Under the pieces are notes generated by a model. The model had not been told where the DNA came from. It saw only the letters and a program-made list of their open reading frames with translations, and searched no databases. A stretch of DNA of 64,000 nt. Origin: Lewinellaceae bacterium (GTDB taxonomy: Bacteria; Bacteroidota; Bacteroidia; Chitinophagales; Saprospiraceae). Of this stretch, positions 14,895-23,021 are shown piece after piece. The number at the start of each line of letters is the position of its first letter. Positions within the stretch are counted from its first letter, which is position 1. Where the stretch lies: the NCBI GenBank assembly GCA_016712415.1, contig JADJRC010000001.1, forward strand, positions 434,001 through 498,000, given 5' to 3'. The position numbers and the translations under genes were made by a program.

Positions 14895-16454
14895 CTATTC
14901 TCCCCCGTCCTGCACCGCCAGGCCAACCGCTTTTTGTGCAATTTGCTCGCCGAGGGTAAAACCCTCATCGCAGTCAAAACGATAGTGAATACACCCGTAA
15001 AGACGCGAGAGTGCCGCTTCTTGTGCCTCTGCTTTGAAATAGGCGGCATCGGCTGGAAAGAAATGTCCCAGTACGGCAGCGCCGGCAGCCGAAAACCCGC
15101 TGTGTCCGGAGGGATACGAAGGGAAATTCGGAATCGGTACAATCGTCTTGATATCGGGGTTTATGTTGGTTGGCCGGGGGAAAAAGTAAAAATACTTGTT
15201 GTCCCACACGGCGATACCGGCATCTTCCATAGCCATGTTCAGGTATGCATATACGCGGGCGGCGCGCAGGGGACTCAGACGGGCGTCGTGGACAAAAGGT
15301 TCGGCGATCCAGTTCCAGTGGCCGGGCGGCGTGTAGGTACTGGTACCGTCGTCCCAACGCAGCGCGATATGCTGTTCGTCGCGGGTGGCGTCTTTGCTGA
15401 AATGCAGCACCTCATCGAGGGCATCCTGAAATTCGGCTGTGCCGACTGCGGGCGGCGCGGGCAGGCGGTAGGTGGTCTGTACTTCAGCCGTCGTGACCGT
15501 CCAGGGCTTAACGTAGCCGAAATTTGGGGCCAACATGGGTCGCGCCGGGTTTTCCAGGCTTTCCCAGATGGGTTTACCTGTTGCCGTTTGGGCAGCAGTG
15601 ATGGAGTCCCAAACCGCCGGATTGCCGAGGGTGGCGCCCATGCCGTCGCTTTTTGCCCTGGCCAGGAAAATACCGGCGATTTTCCGGCCCAGCGAATCAC
15701 CCGCTGCAAGGTCGCTCGATACGTTCATACCGGCCCAGAGACGGGTATTCTCGTGCTCCGTCGCCAACTGGGCAAGGTACGCCGCCTCATTCGGGAACAT
15801 GGCTGTGAGCAGGGTCCGCGAAAATCCGGCAATCACCGCATCTTCTGACGGGTACGAGGGAACCGGTTGCACCGGCAGGTGCGTAGCGATGGATGCGTCG
15901 TAAGCAGAAGGCGCCATGCGGTCGTACTGGAATTTATAATGCCATGCTGCGACGAGTGCGTCGAAACTTCCTGCGCTCAGGTAGGCGTAGGCACGCACGG
16001 CATAGGGAGGCGTCGAAAGCGGGAAAAGCGGATACTGATCGGGATGTGCGGCGCTGGGTAGCGAATAGTACCCGTCCTCATTGGGTTTCGAAAAAATGAA
16101 ATACTTGGCCGTCAGTTCCCGGGCCACCTGGTTCCAGCGGATAAATCCGTTGGTCGACCATTTGTTGATTTTGTCCATCTGGTCGGCGTTCGGGCTGGCA
16201 CTGGCTGCTTTCAATGCTGCGAGTTCAGCCAGGTATTCCGGCGACGCAGGGTCTGCGGGCGCCGGCACTGCCACCTGGCCAGGCGAGGCCAGCAGAACCG
16301 TTTTCCAGGTACCGGCATCTTCGTCGATGGATCCGTATTCGAACGCATCGTAATTGATGTCGGGTGTAATGTCCTTGTTACAGGACGAAATAGCCATGAG
16401 CAGGCAGGCGCCGGCTGCCGCGATAAGGATCGCGTATTTTATGCTGTTGTTCAT
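14895..16454 (-). CDS. Vanadium-dependent haloperoxidase-like PAP2 lipoprotein
   Basis: A 519-residue protein with a lipobox (MAISSCNKD) and the full three-part PAP2/vanadate site: KX6RP with Lys420 and Arg427-Pro428, PSGH at 448-451, and SRX5HX3D with Ser483-Arg484, His490 and Asp494. Plant, fungal and bacterial vanadium haloperoxidases share this site with acid phosphatases, so oxidation of halides or phosphate-ester hydrolysis are both possible. The length and the N-terminal helical half fit the bacterial haloperoxidase-related group better than small phosphatases. It lies 27 bases downstream of a beta-barrel gene in the same direction, so the two are probably an operon at the cell envelope. 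Confidence 0.88.
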   Translation of the reverse strand: MNNSIKYAILIAAAGACLLMAISSCNKDITPDINYDAFEYGSIDEDAGTWKTVLLASPGQVAVPAPADPASPEYLAELAALKAASASPNADQMDKINKWSTNGFIRWNQVARELTAKYFIFSKPNEDGYYSLPSAAHPDQYPLFPLSTPPYAVRAYAYLSAGSFDALVAAWHYKFQYDRMAPSAYDASIATHLPVQPVPSYPSEDAVIAGFSRTLLTAMFPNEAAYLAQLATEHENTRLWAGMNVSSDLAAGDSLGRKIAGIFLARAKSDGMGATLGNPAVWDSITAAQTATGKPIWESLENPARPMLAPNFGYVKPWTVTTAEVQTTYRLPAPPAVGTAEFQDALDEVLHFSKDATRDEQHIALRWDDGTSTYTPPGHWNWIAEPFVHDARLSPLRAARVYAYLNMAMEDAGIAVWDNKYFYFFPRPTNINPDIKTIVPIPNFPSYPSGHSGFSAAGAAVLGHFFPADAAYFKAEAQEAALSRLYGCIHYRFDCDEGFTLGEQIAQKAVGLAVQDGGE

Positions 16455-16481
16455 GATAATCCGGTTTGATGATGAAACGTG

Positions 16482-17411
16482 CTATTGAACGGCGCCGCCC
16501 TTTCCCCAGAGGGAAAACAGGTAATTGATGCCGACATTACCGAAAACAGACTGCCCGGCGTTTCTGCCGGAAAGCGTATAGCCTCCTGTAACGGAAAAAT
16601 TGAGTCCTTTTGATTTGGAGAAATAGTAGTCGAAGCGGCCTGTGAGGGTAGCCGCATCCATGTCGTTCGACGGGAACCCGGGCTCCCAGGTCCGTATGTC
16701 GGAACCGCCAAGGGTGTTGACGGCGTTGAAATCAATCTCTGCCAGGATATGTGCATCGGTATAGCCGGCCGCCAGCGTCCAGTCGAATACATCGTCGACA
16801 TTGATCTCATTCAGGTAATACGCATTGCCCTGGTCGTAGTAAAAGTCGCGGTGAATGTTCGGCACGTTCGAGCGGTAGGTATAGTTTGCGCGTGCGCCAA
16901 AGTAAAGCCCCATGTCCGTCTGGTATGCCGCCATCTGCCGGTACGACAGGTTGGTGGTACCGAAACCGAGGTTGAGCGGGGCAAAATCGACAAGGTACTT
17001 GCTGAGGGGTGTCGAAAAACCGAGATTGCCACCCAGTACGAGGTTCCCTTTACCCAGTCTGATCTCGGCAAATTTGCCTTTCAGGTTGAGGTTCAGGTCT
17101 TGCAGACCGCTTTGCCCGTTGAGGGTGCCCTGGCTGGCATGTGTGGTAATATAGGGCACACGGATGTGGACATTCAGCCGGTTTACGATGCCGAGCATAA
17201 AGCCGGCGCTGAACTGCCTGCGGCTTACGGTGCCGACGTTGCCGTTTTCCCGGCGCACGTCGCCTTCCCAGTATTTGCTCCAGGCGTCGTAGCCAATACC
17301 GACGCCGGCACATACGTCGCCGGAAGAAAGGAACTGCAGATCAGTCGGGGTCTGGGCAGACAAAGCAGCCGACAGCAGGAGCATCGGAATGAAGAGATAG
17401 CATTTTGTCAT
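16482..17411 (-). CDS. Outer-membrane beta-barrel protein
   Basis: A 309-residue protein with a signal peptide (MTKCYLFIPMLLLSAALSA) and strong beta-strand alternation throughout (LNVHIRVPYITTH, LVLGGNLGFSTPLSK, MGLYFGARANYTY), ending in a strand-like LFSLWGKGGAVQ. I do not recognise a named family with confidence; it resembles the transporter-like or DUF3187-type barrels. The ATG at 17411 was chosen because the frame upstream is not signal-like. It is transcribed just ahead of the haloperoxidase-like lipoprotein and may supply or receive its substrate. Confidence 0.75.
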   Translation of the reverse strand: MTKCYLFIPMLLLSAALSAQTPTDLQFLSSGDVCAGVGIGYDAWSKYWEGDVRRENGNVGTVSRRQFSAGFMLGIVNRLNVHIRVPYITTHASQGTLNGQSGLQDLNLNLKGKFAEIRLGKGNLVLGGNLGFSTPLSKYLVDFAPLNLGFGTTNLSYRQMAAYQTDMGLYFGARANYTYRSNVPNIHRDFYYDQGNAYYLNEINVDDVFDWTLAAGYTDAHILAEIDFNAVNTLGGSDIRTWEPGFPSNDMDAATLTGRFDYYFSKSKGLNFSVTGGYTLSGRNAGQSVFGNVGINYLFSLWGKGGAVQ

Positions 17412-17514
17412 GAAAGAGGTGTTTGTTACTTGTTCGCTGCAAAATTCAGTATACCGGAAGCGTAAAGTCCTTAGTAATACCTTAGAATTTAAACAGCGGA
17501 CCAAGCCCAAAACC

Positions 17515-18366
17515 TCAGGCCGTTTCCGGGTCGGGCAGATCAAACACATCCCCCTCCGCTGCGATGCCAACCTCAAAAGGAAAGGTCTCATCGCCCATTG
17601 CATTTTGGAGCAGTTCGCGGAGGCGCTGGTCTGTATGCGAGGGATCGTGGTGGAACAGCAGCAGTTTTTTTACCCCGGCAATGGTGGCAAACTTCAAGGC
17701 ATCACCCATCGAACTGTGCCCCCAGCCTACACGAGGCTGGTATTCATCGGGTGTATACTGTGCATCGTGCAGGAGCAGATCGGCGCCATGAGCAAGTTCA
17801 TATCCGGAAGTCCAGTCCTTTTCCTGCGGAAAATGCGAAGAGCCAAGGGCCGGCTCATGGTCCGGAATATAGGCCAGTACCGTATTTCCGCTTTCTATAC
17901 GGTATCCCACCGTGGGTCCGGGGTGGCAGACATATGAAGAAGTGATGTGGAGCGGACCTATTTCGAAATTGCTTTGGTTGATCTCGATGATATTGGGCTG
18001 GCAGGGAAGGTCTTGCAGGCGGATCGGGAAAAGCGGGGGGGAGAGGTAGCGCTGCAGGCGGGTCAGCAAACTTTCGCGGGTGCTTGTCGGCCCCCAGATG
18101 TTCACCTGCATATTCGGATTGTAAAGCGGCATGAAAAAACCCAGTCCCATGATATGGTCGAGGTGCAAATGCGTCAGCAGAATATCAATGCGGGAAATAC
18201 CGGACGGGAAGGCGTCGCCCAGCCGCCGAATGCCCGAACCGGCATCCAGGATGACCATCGTATCGCCCTGCCGTACTTCCACACAGGACGTATTTCCCCC
18301 GAAATCGTTGTTTTCGGGGCTGGGAGCGGGGATAGAGCCGCGTGTGCCCCAAATGGTTATTTTCAT
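17515..18366 (-). CDS. MBL-fold metallohydrolase
   Basis: A 283-residue metallo-beta-lactamase fold protein of the GTRGS subgroup (WGTRGSIPAP at residues 6-15). The zinc motif HXHXDH is His66, His68, Asp70, His71, with later ligands likely in SYVCHPG, IPDHEP and HHDPSH. The ATG overlaps the stop of the upstream PAS gene as ATGA, so the pair is translationally coupled. Members of this subgroup act on phosphodiesters, nucleotides or unknown small substrates; none can be chosen here. Coupling to a PAS sensor suggests a signalling or signal-degradation role. Confidence 0.88.
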   Translation of the reverse strand: MKITIWGTRGSIPAPSPENNDFGGNTSCVEVRQGDTMVILDAGSGIRRLGDAFPSGISRIDILLTHLHLDHIMGLGFFMPLYNPNMQVNIWGPTSTRESLLTRLQRYLSPPLFPIRLQDLPCQPNIIEINQSNFEIGPLHITSSYVCHPGPTVGYRIESGNTVLAYIPDHEPALGSSHFPQEKDWTSGYELAHGADLLLHDAQYTPDEYQPRVGWGHSSMGDALKFATIAGVKKLLLFHHDPSHTDQRLRELLQNAMGDETFPFEVGIAAEGDVFDLPDPETA

Positions 18367-18758
18367 AACTCCCTGGTTTTCCAAAAAATAGCAACCGCCC
18401 CCAAAAAGCGATCGGGGCGACCGATTACCGGATATGCTGTCACCGAAATCTGGTTTCTTTGACCGCCGAGGCTTTCAATCCAGAAGGTACCGTGGTTAGG
18501 AAGCCGGCTCATCAGCGTCCTGACAAGCGGCAACTCCTCCGGGGCAAGGGCATTGCCCTGCTCGTCTACCGGCTTGAAAATAGTCGCCCATTCAGATACA
18601 GGCATCCTGCCGGTTTCTTCATAGCGCTTCCCCAGGAGTTCTTCCGCCGGTTCGTTATAAAACAGCAGGTTTCCTTCCGGGTCGGTCAGAAAGATTGGAA
18701 TGGAAAGACAGTCGGCCAGCTGACGGCTTAAAATAATTTCAATTTGGTTGGCTGACAT
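18363..18758 (-). CDS. Stand-alone PAS-domain protein
   Basis: A 131-residue protein consisting of a single PAS domain (LSIPIFLTDPEGNLLFYN, EELLGKRYEETGRM, then ISVTAYPVIGRPDRFLGAVAI). No kinase, cyclase or DNA-binding part is attached. The ATG at 18758 starts MSANQIEI; the longer frame to 18803 adds residues with no support. Its stop overlaps the start of the MBL-fold gene by four bases (ATGA). It may sense a ligand or redox state and pass it to the hydrolase by direct contact, which is an inference from coupling. Confidence 0.8.
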   Translation of the reverse strand: MSANQIEIILSRQLADCLSIPIFLTDPEGNLLFYNEPAEELLGKRYEETGRMPVSEWATIFKPVDEQGNALAPEELPLVRTLMSRLPNHGTFWIESLGGQRNQISVTAYPVIGRPDRFLGAVAIFWKTREL

Positions 18759-18814
18759 AGGTAAAAACTTGAGGGTGGGAATATTGACTTCGGGTTCCGG
18801 CAATTAAATCTCCT

Positions 18815-18822
18815 CAAAAGTA
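18815..18822 (-). promoter_or_regulatory. -7 box TACTTTTG for the PAS-MBL operon
   Basis: An exact TAnnTTTG match on the minus strand, 57 bases before the PAS start codon. A TTG lies 22 bases further upstream, slightly beyond the usual spacing. Confidence 0.5.
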
Positions 18823-18952
18823 GCCTTTTTTCTAACGCAGCTTGCAATTTATGCCCTTTGCCTCCGCGAAGAAACCTCCACTGTGCCCTCAACGGGATAT
18901 AAATTCAAAGGAGCTGTATATTTATTCGAAATTTTAACGCATACCTCTTTCC

Positions 18953-19498
18953 ATGAATCCTGTCAAGTTTATTGCCCTTCCCAACCTGACCACCAAAAGG
19001 CTGGCCTTGCGGCAACTTTTTCCCGAAGATGATCGCGAGTTGTACGCCTTGCGCAGCGACGACCGGGTGAATCAGTACATCAACCGGCCCAAACCGGCAT
19101 CCATAGAGGAGGTGCAGGCATTTATTCAGAACCTCAATGCAGGTGTGCAACATCGCGAATGGATGTACTGGGCCATCTCAAGGAGAACCGATTTCCGCCT
19201 GATCGGCACCATTTGCCTGTGGAATATAGTTGTCGAAACATCAACTGCCGAAATCGGCTACGAACTGAGCCCCGCAGTACAGGGGCAGGGCATTATGCTG
19301 GAAGCGCTGGAGGAGGTCATAGCTTTCGGTTTTCAGGCGATGAACCTGAAAAAAATTGAAGCCTGGACCCACCGCGAGAATACTGCATCCATCAGACTGC
19401 TGGAAAAAACCGGTTTTAAAGAAGATGAACAGGTAAAAGCCGGCAAACCGAACAATACTGACGAGCAGGAAATGATTACCTTTTCTTTGGGACGGTAG
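18953..19498 (+). CDS. GNAT acetyltransferase, RimJ/RimL type
   Basis: A 181-residue N-acetyltransferase. The N-terminal TKRLALRQLFPEDDRELYALR and the acetyl-CoA-binding VQGQGIMLEALEEVIAFGF with HRENTASIRLLEKTGF are typical of the RimJ/RimL group that modifies ribosomal-protein N-termini or small amines. It is alone in its direction, followed by a repeat-rich intergenic stretch. The substrate cannot be predicted. Confidence 0.88.
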   Translation: MNPVKFIALPNLTTKRLALRQLFPEDDRELYALRSDDRVNQYINRPKPASIEEVQAFIQNLNAGVQHREWMYWAISRRTDFRLIGTICLWNIVVETSTAEIGYELSPAVQGQGIMLEALEEVIAFGFQAMNLKKIEAWTHRENTASIRLLEKTGFKEDEQVKAGKPNNTDEQEMITFSLGR

Positions 19499-19739
19499 AC
19501 GGTGGACGGTGGACGGGGTATATGAACAACATTGGAGAAAGGGGAGGTTCAATATTCTGTGTCAATACTCAGACGATATTTTATATTTATTTCATTTTCA
19601 AACATTTATAAACATCTGATTTGATGTAATGCATCTGTTTTTTGAACAGACTCCGGATAAACCACCCAAACCTGCAGGGACTTTTCAATAAACTGATAAC
19701 TTTGCACAACCACCGTCTCCCGTCCACCGTCCACCGTCT
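19497..19739. repeat. Pair of inverted GTGGACG-type repeats flanking an intergenic region
   Basis: The 20-mer at 19497-19516 (AGACGGTGGACGG, continuing in 7-base steps) is exactly reverse-complemented at 19720-19739. The same 20-mer lies inside uvrA at 11618-11637. Each copy is built from 7-base GTGGACG units. The right copy lies in the probable 5' leader of the nucleotidyltransferase gene. The function is unknown; the look is of a dispersed short repeat family. Confidence 0.8.
19697..19704 (+). promoter_or_regulatory. -7 box TAACTTTG for the nucleotidyltransferase gene
   Basis: An exact TAnnTTTG match 60 bases before the ATG at 19764. The resulting leader would contain the GTGGACG-type repeat in inverted orientation. 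Confidence 0.55.
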
Positions 19740-19763
19740 CCCATCTCCCGTCCAGCGTAAAAA

Positions 19764-20765
19764 ATGAAAGTCATAATTCCCGTTGCCGGCGCAGGTACGC
19801 GCCTTCGCCCACACACCTACACCCAGCCCAAGCCATTGATGCCCGTGGCGGGCAAGCCCATCATACGGTTTATTATAGATAAACTGGTAGAAGCGGGTAT
19901 CGACGACTTTGTATTCGTCATAGGCTATCTGGGCGAAAAAATCCGGGATTATATCGAATCGGCTTACCCTGATCTGAAGACTGAATTCGTGTACCAGGAA
20001 AGCCGGGAAGGTTCGGCGCACGCGATATGGACGGCTCGGGAAACGTTTGAAGACGAAGATGAAATATTCATTGCGTTCGGCGATACGATCTTCGACGTAG
20101 ACCTGAACCAGATGGTCGGCTGCGGCACCTCCTGTGTCGGCGTGAAAAAAGTCAGCGACCCGCGCGATTTCGGCGTGGCGGAAATAGATGAAAACGGCTA
20201 CGCATCACGCATGATCGAAAAACCGCGCATCCCGAAGTCAAATATGGCCATTGTCGGGTTGTACAAGGTAAAAGAAGTACCGGTGCTGTTGCGCGCGATC
20301 GACCGCATGATTCAAAACGATATGCGGACGGTCGGAGAGTTCCAGTTGACCGACGCCCTGCAACTCATGATCGAGGAAAATGTGCGTTTTAAAACCCTGA
20401 CGGTCAACAACTGGTTCGACTGCGGCCGCAAGGAAGTGCTGCTCGAAACCAACGCCATGCTGCTCAGCCGAAGGGGGTATGCCACCGACGATTTCAACCT
20501 GCCCGAGTTCGACAACACCATCTTTATTCACCCCGTAGCCGTGGGCGCCAACTGCAATATCGCCAACAGCATCATCGGCCCGAACGTAAGTGTGGGCGAT
20601 AACGTGACTATCAATTACTCTATCGTTAAGGACAGCATCATCGGCAACTTTGCCGCGCTGGACAACGTGGTGCTGAACCACTCGGTAATCGGCAGCGACG
20701 CGGGTGTTCGGGGCATGAACCTGAGCCTGAATATCGGGGATAATACGGAGATTGATTTCGATTAG
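19764..20765 (+). CDS. Sugar-phosphate nucleotidyltransferase with left-handed beta-helix tail
   Basis: A 333-residue enzyme. The N-terminal signature (AGAGTRLRPHTYTQPKPLMP) is that of NDP-sugar pyrophosphorylases such as glucose-1-phosphate thymidylyl- or mannose-1-phosphate guanylyltransferases. From about residue 250 hexapeptide-like repeats (VAVGANCNIANSIIGPN, VGDNVTINYSIVKDSIIG) form a left-handed helix. The tail is too short for a complete acetyltransferase domain. It makes an activated sugar for glycan or polysaccharide synthesis; the exact sugar is not decidable. Its stop overlaps the convergent HAD gene by four bases. Confidence 0.9.
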   Translation: MKVIIPVAGAGTRLRPHTYTQPKPLMPVAGKPIIRFIIDKLVEAGIDDFVFVIGYLGEKIRDYIESAYPDLKTEFVYQESREGSAHAIWTARETFEDEDEIFIAFGDTIFDVDLNQMVGCGTSCVGVKKVSDPRDFGVAEIDENGYASRMIEKPRIPKSNMAIVGLYKVKEVPVLLRAIDRMIQNDMRTVGEFQLTDALQLMIEENVRFKTLTVNNWFDCGRKEVLLETNAMLLSRRGYATDDFNLPEFDNTIFIHPVAVGANCNIANSIIGPNVSVGDNVTINYSIVKDSIIGNFAALDNVVLNHSVIGSDAGVRGMNLSLNIGDNTEIDFD

Positions 20766-21508
20766 GCAGAGTGCTTTTCAAGCATGGCCGGCAATTCGCG
20801 CAAGGAGGACAGCAACCCGTCGTGGTCAAACAACTCCAGTTCAGCCCTTGAATGTGTACCGTTGACGACGGCCAGCGAAAACAGGCAACCGGCGTTTCTG
20901 CCTTCTGCCAGATCAACCGGCGTATCGCCGACCTTGACCACCTGCTGCGGATCGTCGATGCCGAACACGGACATGGCTTTTTGGATCATAAATGGCGCCG
21001 GGCGCCCCTGCGGCACTTCGTCGCTGGCGACGGAATAATCGATGACGGAACCTGGGCCGCCTTTGTAAGCGGCGTCGAGGCCGGCCAGCCAGCCCAGTTT
21101 GTCGAGGATGATATCGGTAACGGCGCGGTAAAATCCTGTATTGAGCGCGATCTTGATGTCGCGTTCGCGGCACCAGCGGAACACGTCGAGCGCACCTTCA
21201 GCGGGCTCCACTTCGTGGTTTCGGTAGTAATCTTCAAGGATGGCGCGAAAAACCCGGAACGATTCCTGCGCTTTTTGCGCAATAGCGTCAGCTGCGGCGC
21301 CCGCGCCCAGCTGCTCGCGCCACAGGATACCGAACACCTCCAGTTTGGAGACGCCCATCAGCGCGTTCAGCCGCGACCGATCGGCCGTAATTCCCTCCGC
21401 GCGGCAGGCTTCGGCGAAACAGTGGAGCACTTCGTCGTTGTCGCGTACGGTCGTGCCGGCCATGTCAAACATCACGAGGCGAACAGAAGGATTGGTCATT
21501 TTGTCCAT
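20762..21508 (-). CDS. Phosphonatase-like HAD hydrolase (PhnX-related)
   Basis: A 248-residue HAD enzyme. FDMAGTTV matches the phosphonoacetaldehyde hydrolase (PhnX) signature, with Asp15 as nucleophile and Ala17 where most HADs have Asp. MGVSKLEVFG aligns by eye with the PhnX segment carrying its Schiff-base lysine, so Lys55 may fill that role. GRPAPFMI and VGDTPVDLAEGRNAG are the later HAD motifs. PhnX splits phosphonoacetaldehyde into acetaldehyde and phosphate. The fit to the TIGR03351 phosphonatase-like group is good, and the divergent DUF5690/FAD-oxidoreductase pair completes the expected neighbourhood. An ATG at 21499 is an alternative start. The substrate remains inferred. Confidence 0.85.
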   Translation of the reverse strand: MDKMTNPSVRLVMFDMAGTTVRDNDEVLHCFAEACRAEGITADRSRLNALMGVSKLEVFGILWREQLGAGAAADAIAQKAQESFRVFRAILEDYYRNHEVEPAEGALDVFRWCRERDIKIALNTGFYRAVTDIILDKLGWLAGLDAAYKGGPGSVIDYSVASDEVPQGRPAPFMIQKAMSVFGIDDPQQVVKVGDTPVDLAEGRNAGCLFSLAVVNGTHSRAELELFDHDGLLSSLRELPAMLEKHSA

Positions 21509-21689
21509 TTTTGCCGGCTAAGGTAGCGGGCGTGGGATTAACCGTATTTTAAGTTTAGCGGCAGCGCCCACGCGATTTATTTACACAAAATTTAAGATGA
21601 ATTAACAATACGGGACAGCGGATTAAATAATGGTTACTTCTGCATAAGCCATTCATTTTCAGGCGCCAACAGTTGTATGATTGTGGCAA

Positions 21690-23021
21690 ATGCCGCTTAC
21701 TATGTTCCGTTCCGAGTCTTTTGCGCGCCGCCTGGCAGTCGCCCCGCAGACGGTTTTTATTGCCACTGCGGGATTGGCCTCTTTCCTGGCGTATTGTTGC
21801 GTGTATGCGCTTCGCAAACCGTTCACAGCAGGCGTCTATGCGGGACTGGAACTGTGGGGTATCCAGTACAAGATCGTGCTGGTATTGGCGCAGGTAATGG
21901 GGTACGCATTGTCCAAATTTATCGGTATCCGGGTTATTTCCGGCATGACAGCACAGCGCAGACCCGGGGTATTAATCGCGATGGTCGGTGTTGGCATGCT
22001 GTCGCTGCTGGGCTTCGGGCTCACGCCCTATCCCTGGAATGTGGTCTGGATGTTTGTCAACGGACTCCCGCTCGGTATGGCCTGGGGCCTGATCTTTAGC
22101 TACCTCGAAGGCAGGCGGGTAACGGAGGCCCTGGCGGCGTTTTTGTGCGCCAATTTTATTGTTTCCTCCGGATTTGTCAAAACGACAGGGAAATGGCTGC
22201 TCGACACCTGCGGGCTGAACGAACAATGGATGCCGTTTTTCGCGGCCCTGCTGTTTCTGCCGGCCCTGCTGGCATGCCTGTGGGTACTCGAACACCTGCC
22301 GCCGCCTGATAAAGGGGACCAAATGCTGCGCGCAGCCCGTCGGCGCATGACCGCTGCCGACCGAAAGGCACTGTTCATCCGCTATGCCCCCGGACTGGTG
22401 TTATTGGTATGCGTTTACCTGTTTCTTACCATTGTACGAGACATCCGCGACAACTTCGCCGTTGAAATCTGGGCAGATCTCGGCTTCGGAGGGCAGGCGG
22501 CTATTCTGACGACGGCCGAACTACCGGTCGCCGTGTTTTCGCTCCTGGCGGTTGGCACCCTCATGCTGGTAAAAAACAACTTTCGCGCCTTCTGGCTCAA
22601 CCACGCCTATACTTTGCTGGGCGCTGTGTTGCTGTCGGGCAGCACCTTTCTGTTCCAGCAAGGCGCGATGGGCCCTGTATTCTGGATGGTCTCGTCTGGT
22701 CTGGGCCTGTTTTTACCCTATATCCTGTTCAACGGCGTGTTGTTCGACCGGCTGCTGGCCGCCTTTCGGGAGAATGGCAACGTGGGATTCCTGATGTATA
22801 CAGCCGATTCATTCGGTTATCTGGCCAGCGTAGCGGTGCTGTTGTGGCGAAATTTCGGCTCGGGCGCTTCGAACTGGCTTTCTTTTTACACCACCCTTTG
22901 CTACCTGGGTGCAGGACTGATACTCGTACTGACGCTGGCATCGTGGTGGTATTTTTTTCAAAAACAACAAACCAGCCTTTCTCCCCGTAATACCCTTTCC
23001 GTAAAAATTGAAACAACATGA
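21690..23021 (+). CDS. DUF5690 MFS-like membrane transporter
   Basis: A roughly 443-residue polytopic protein with about 12 predicted helices. The N-terminal AGLASFLAYCCVYALRKPF and GMAWGLIFSYLEGRR resemble organophosphate-antiporter-like MFS proteins, and the whole matches DUF5690 of Bacteroidota. The stop overlaps the ATG of the FAD oxidoreductase by four bases (ATGA), so they are one operon. A substrate such as 2-aminoethylphosphonate or a related compound is suggested by this coupling only. Alternative starts are TTG 21681 and ATG 21702. Confidence 0.85.
   Translation: MPLTMFRSESFARRLAVAPQTVFIATAGLASFLAYCCVYALRKPFTAGVYAGLELWGIQYKIVLVLAQVMGYALSKFIGIRVISGMTAQRRPGVLIAMVGVGMLSLLGFGLTPYPWNVVWMFVNGLPLGMAWGLIFSYLEGRRVTEALAAFLCANFIVSSGFVKTTGKWLLDTCGLNEQWMPFFAALLFLPALLACLWVLEHLPPPDKGDQMLRAARRRMTAADRKALFIRYAPGLVLLVCVYLFLTIVRDIRDNFAVEIWADLGFGGQAAILTTAELPVAVFSLLAVGTLMLVKNNFRAFWLNHAYTLLGAVLLSGSTFLFQQGAMGPVFWMVSSGLGLFLPYILFNGVLFDRLLAAFRENGNVGFLMYTADSFGYLASVAVLLWRNFGSGASNWLSFYTTLCYLGAGLILVLTLASWWYFFQKQQTSLSPRNTLSVKIETT

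Noticed and set aside
19497..19739. GTGGACG repeats considered as a mobile element or attachment site
   Set aside because: No transposase or integrase lies nearby, and the units are short and of the kind found scattered in Bacteroidota intergenic DNA.
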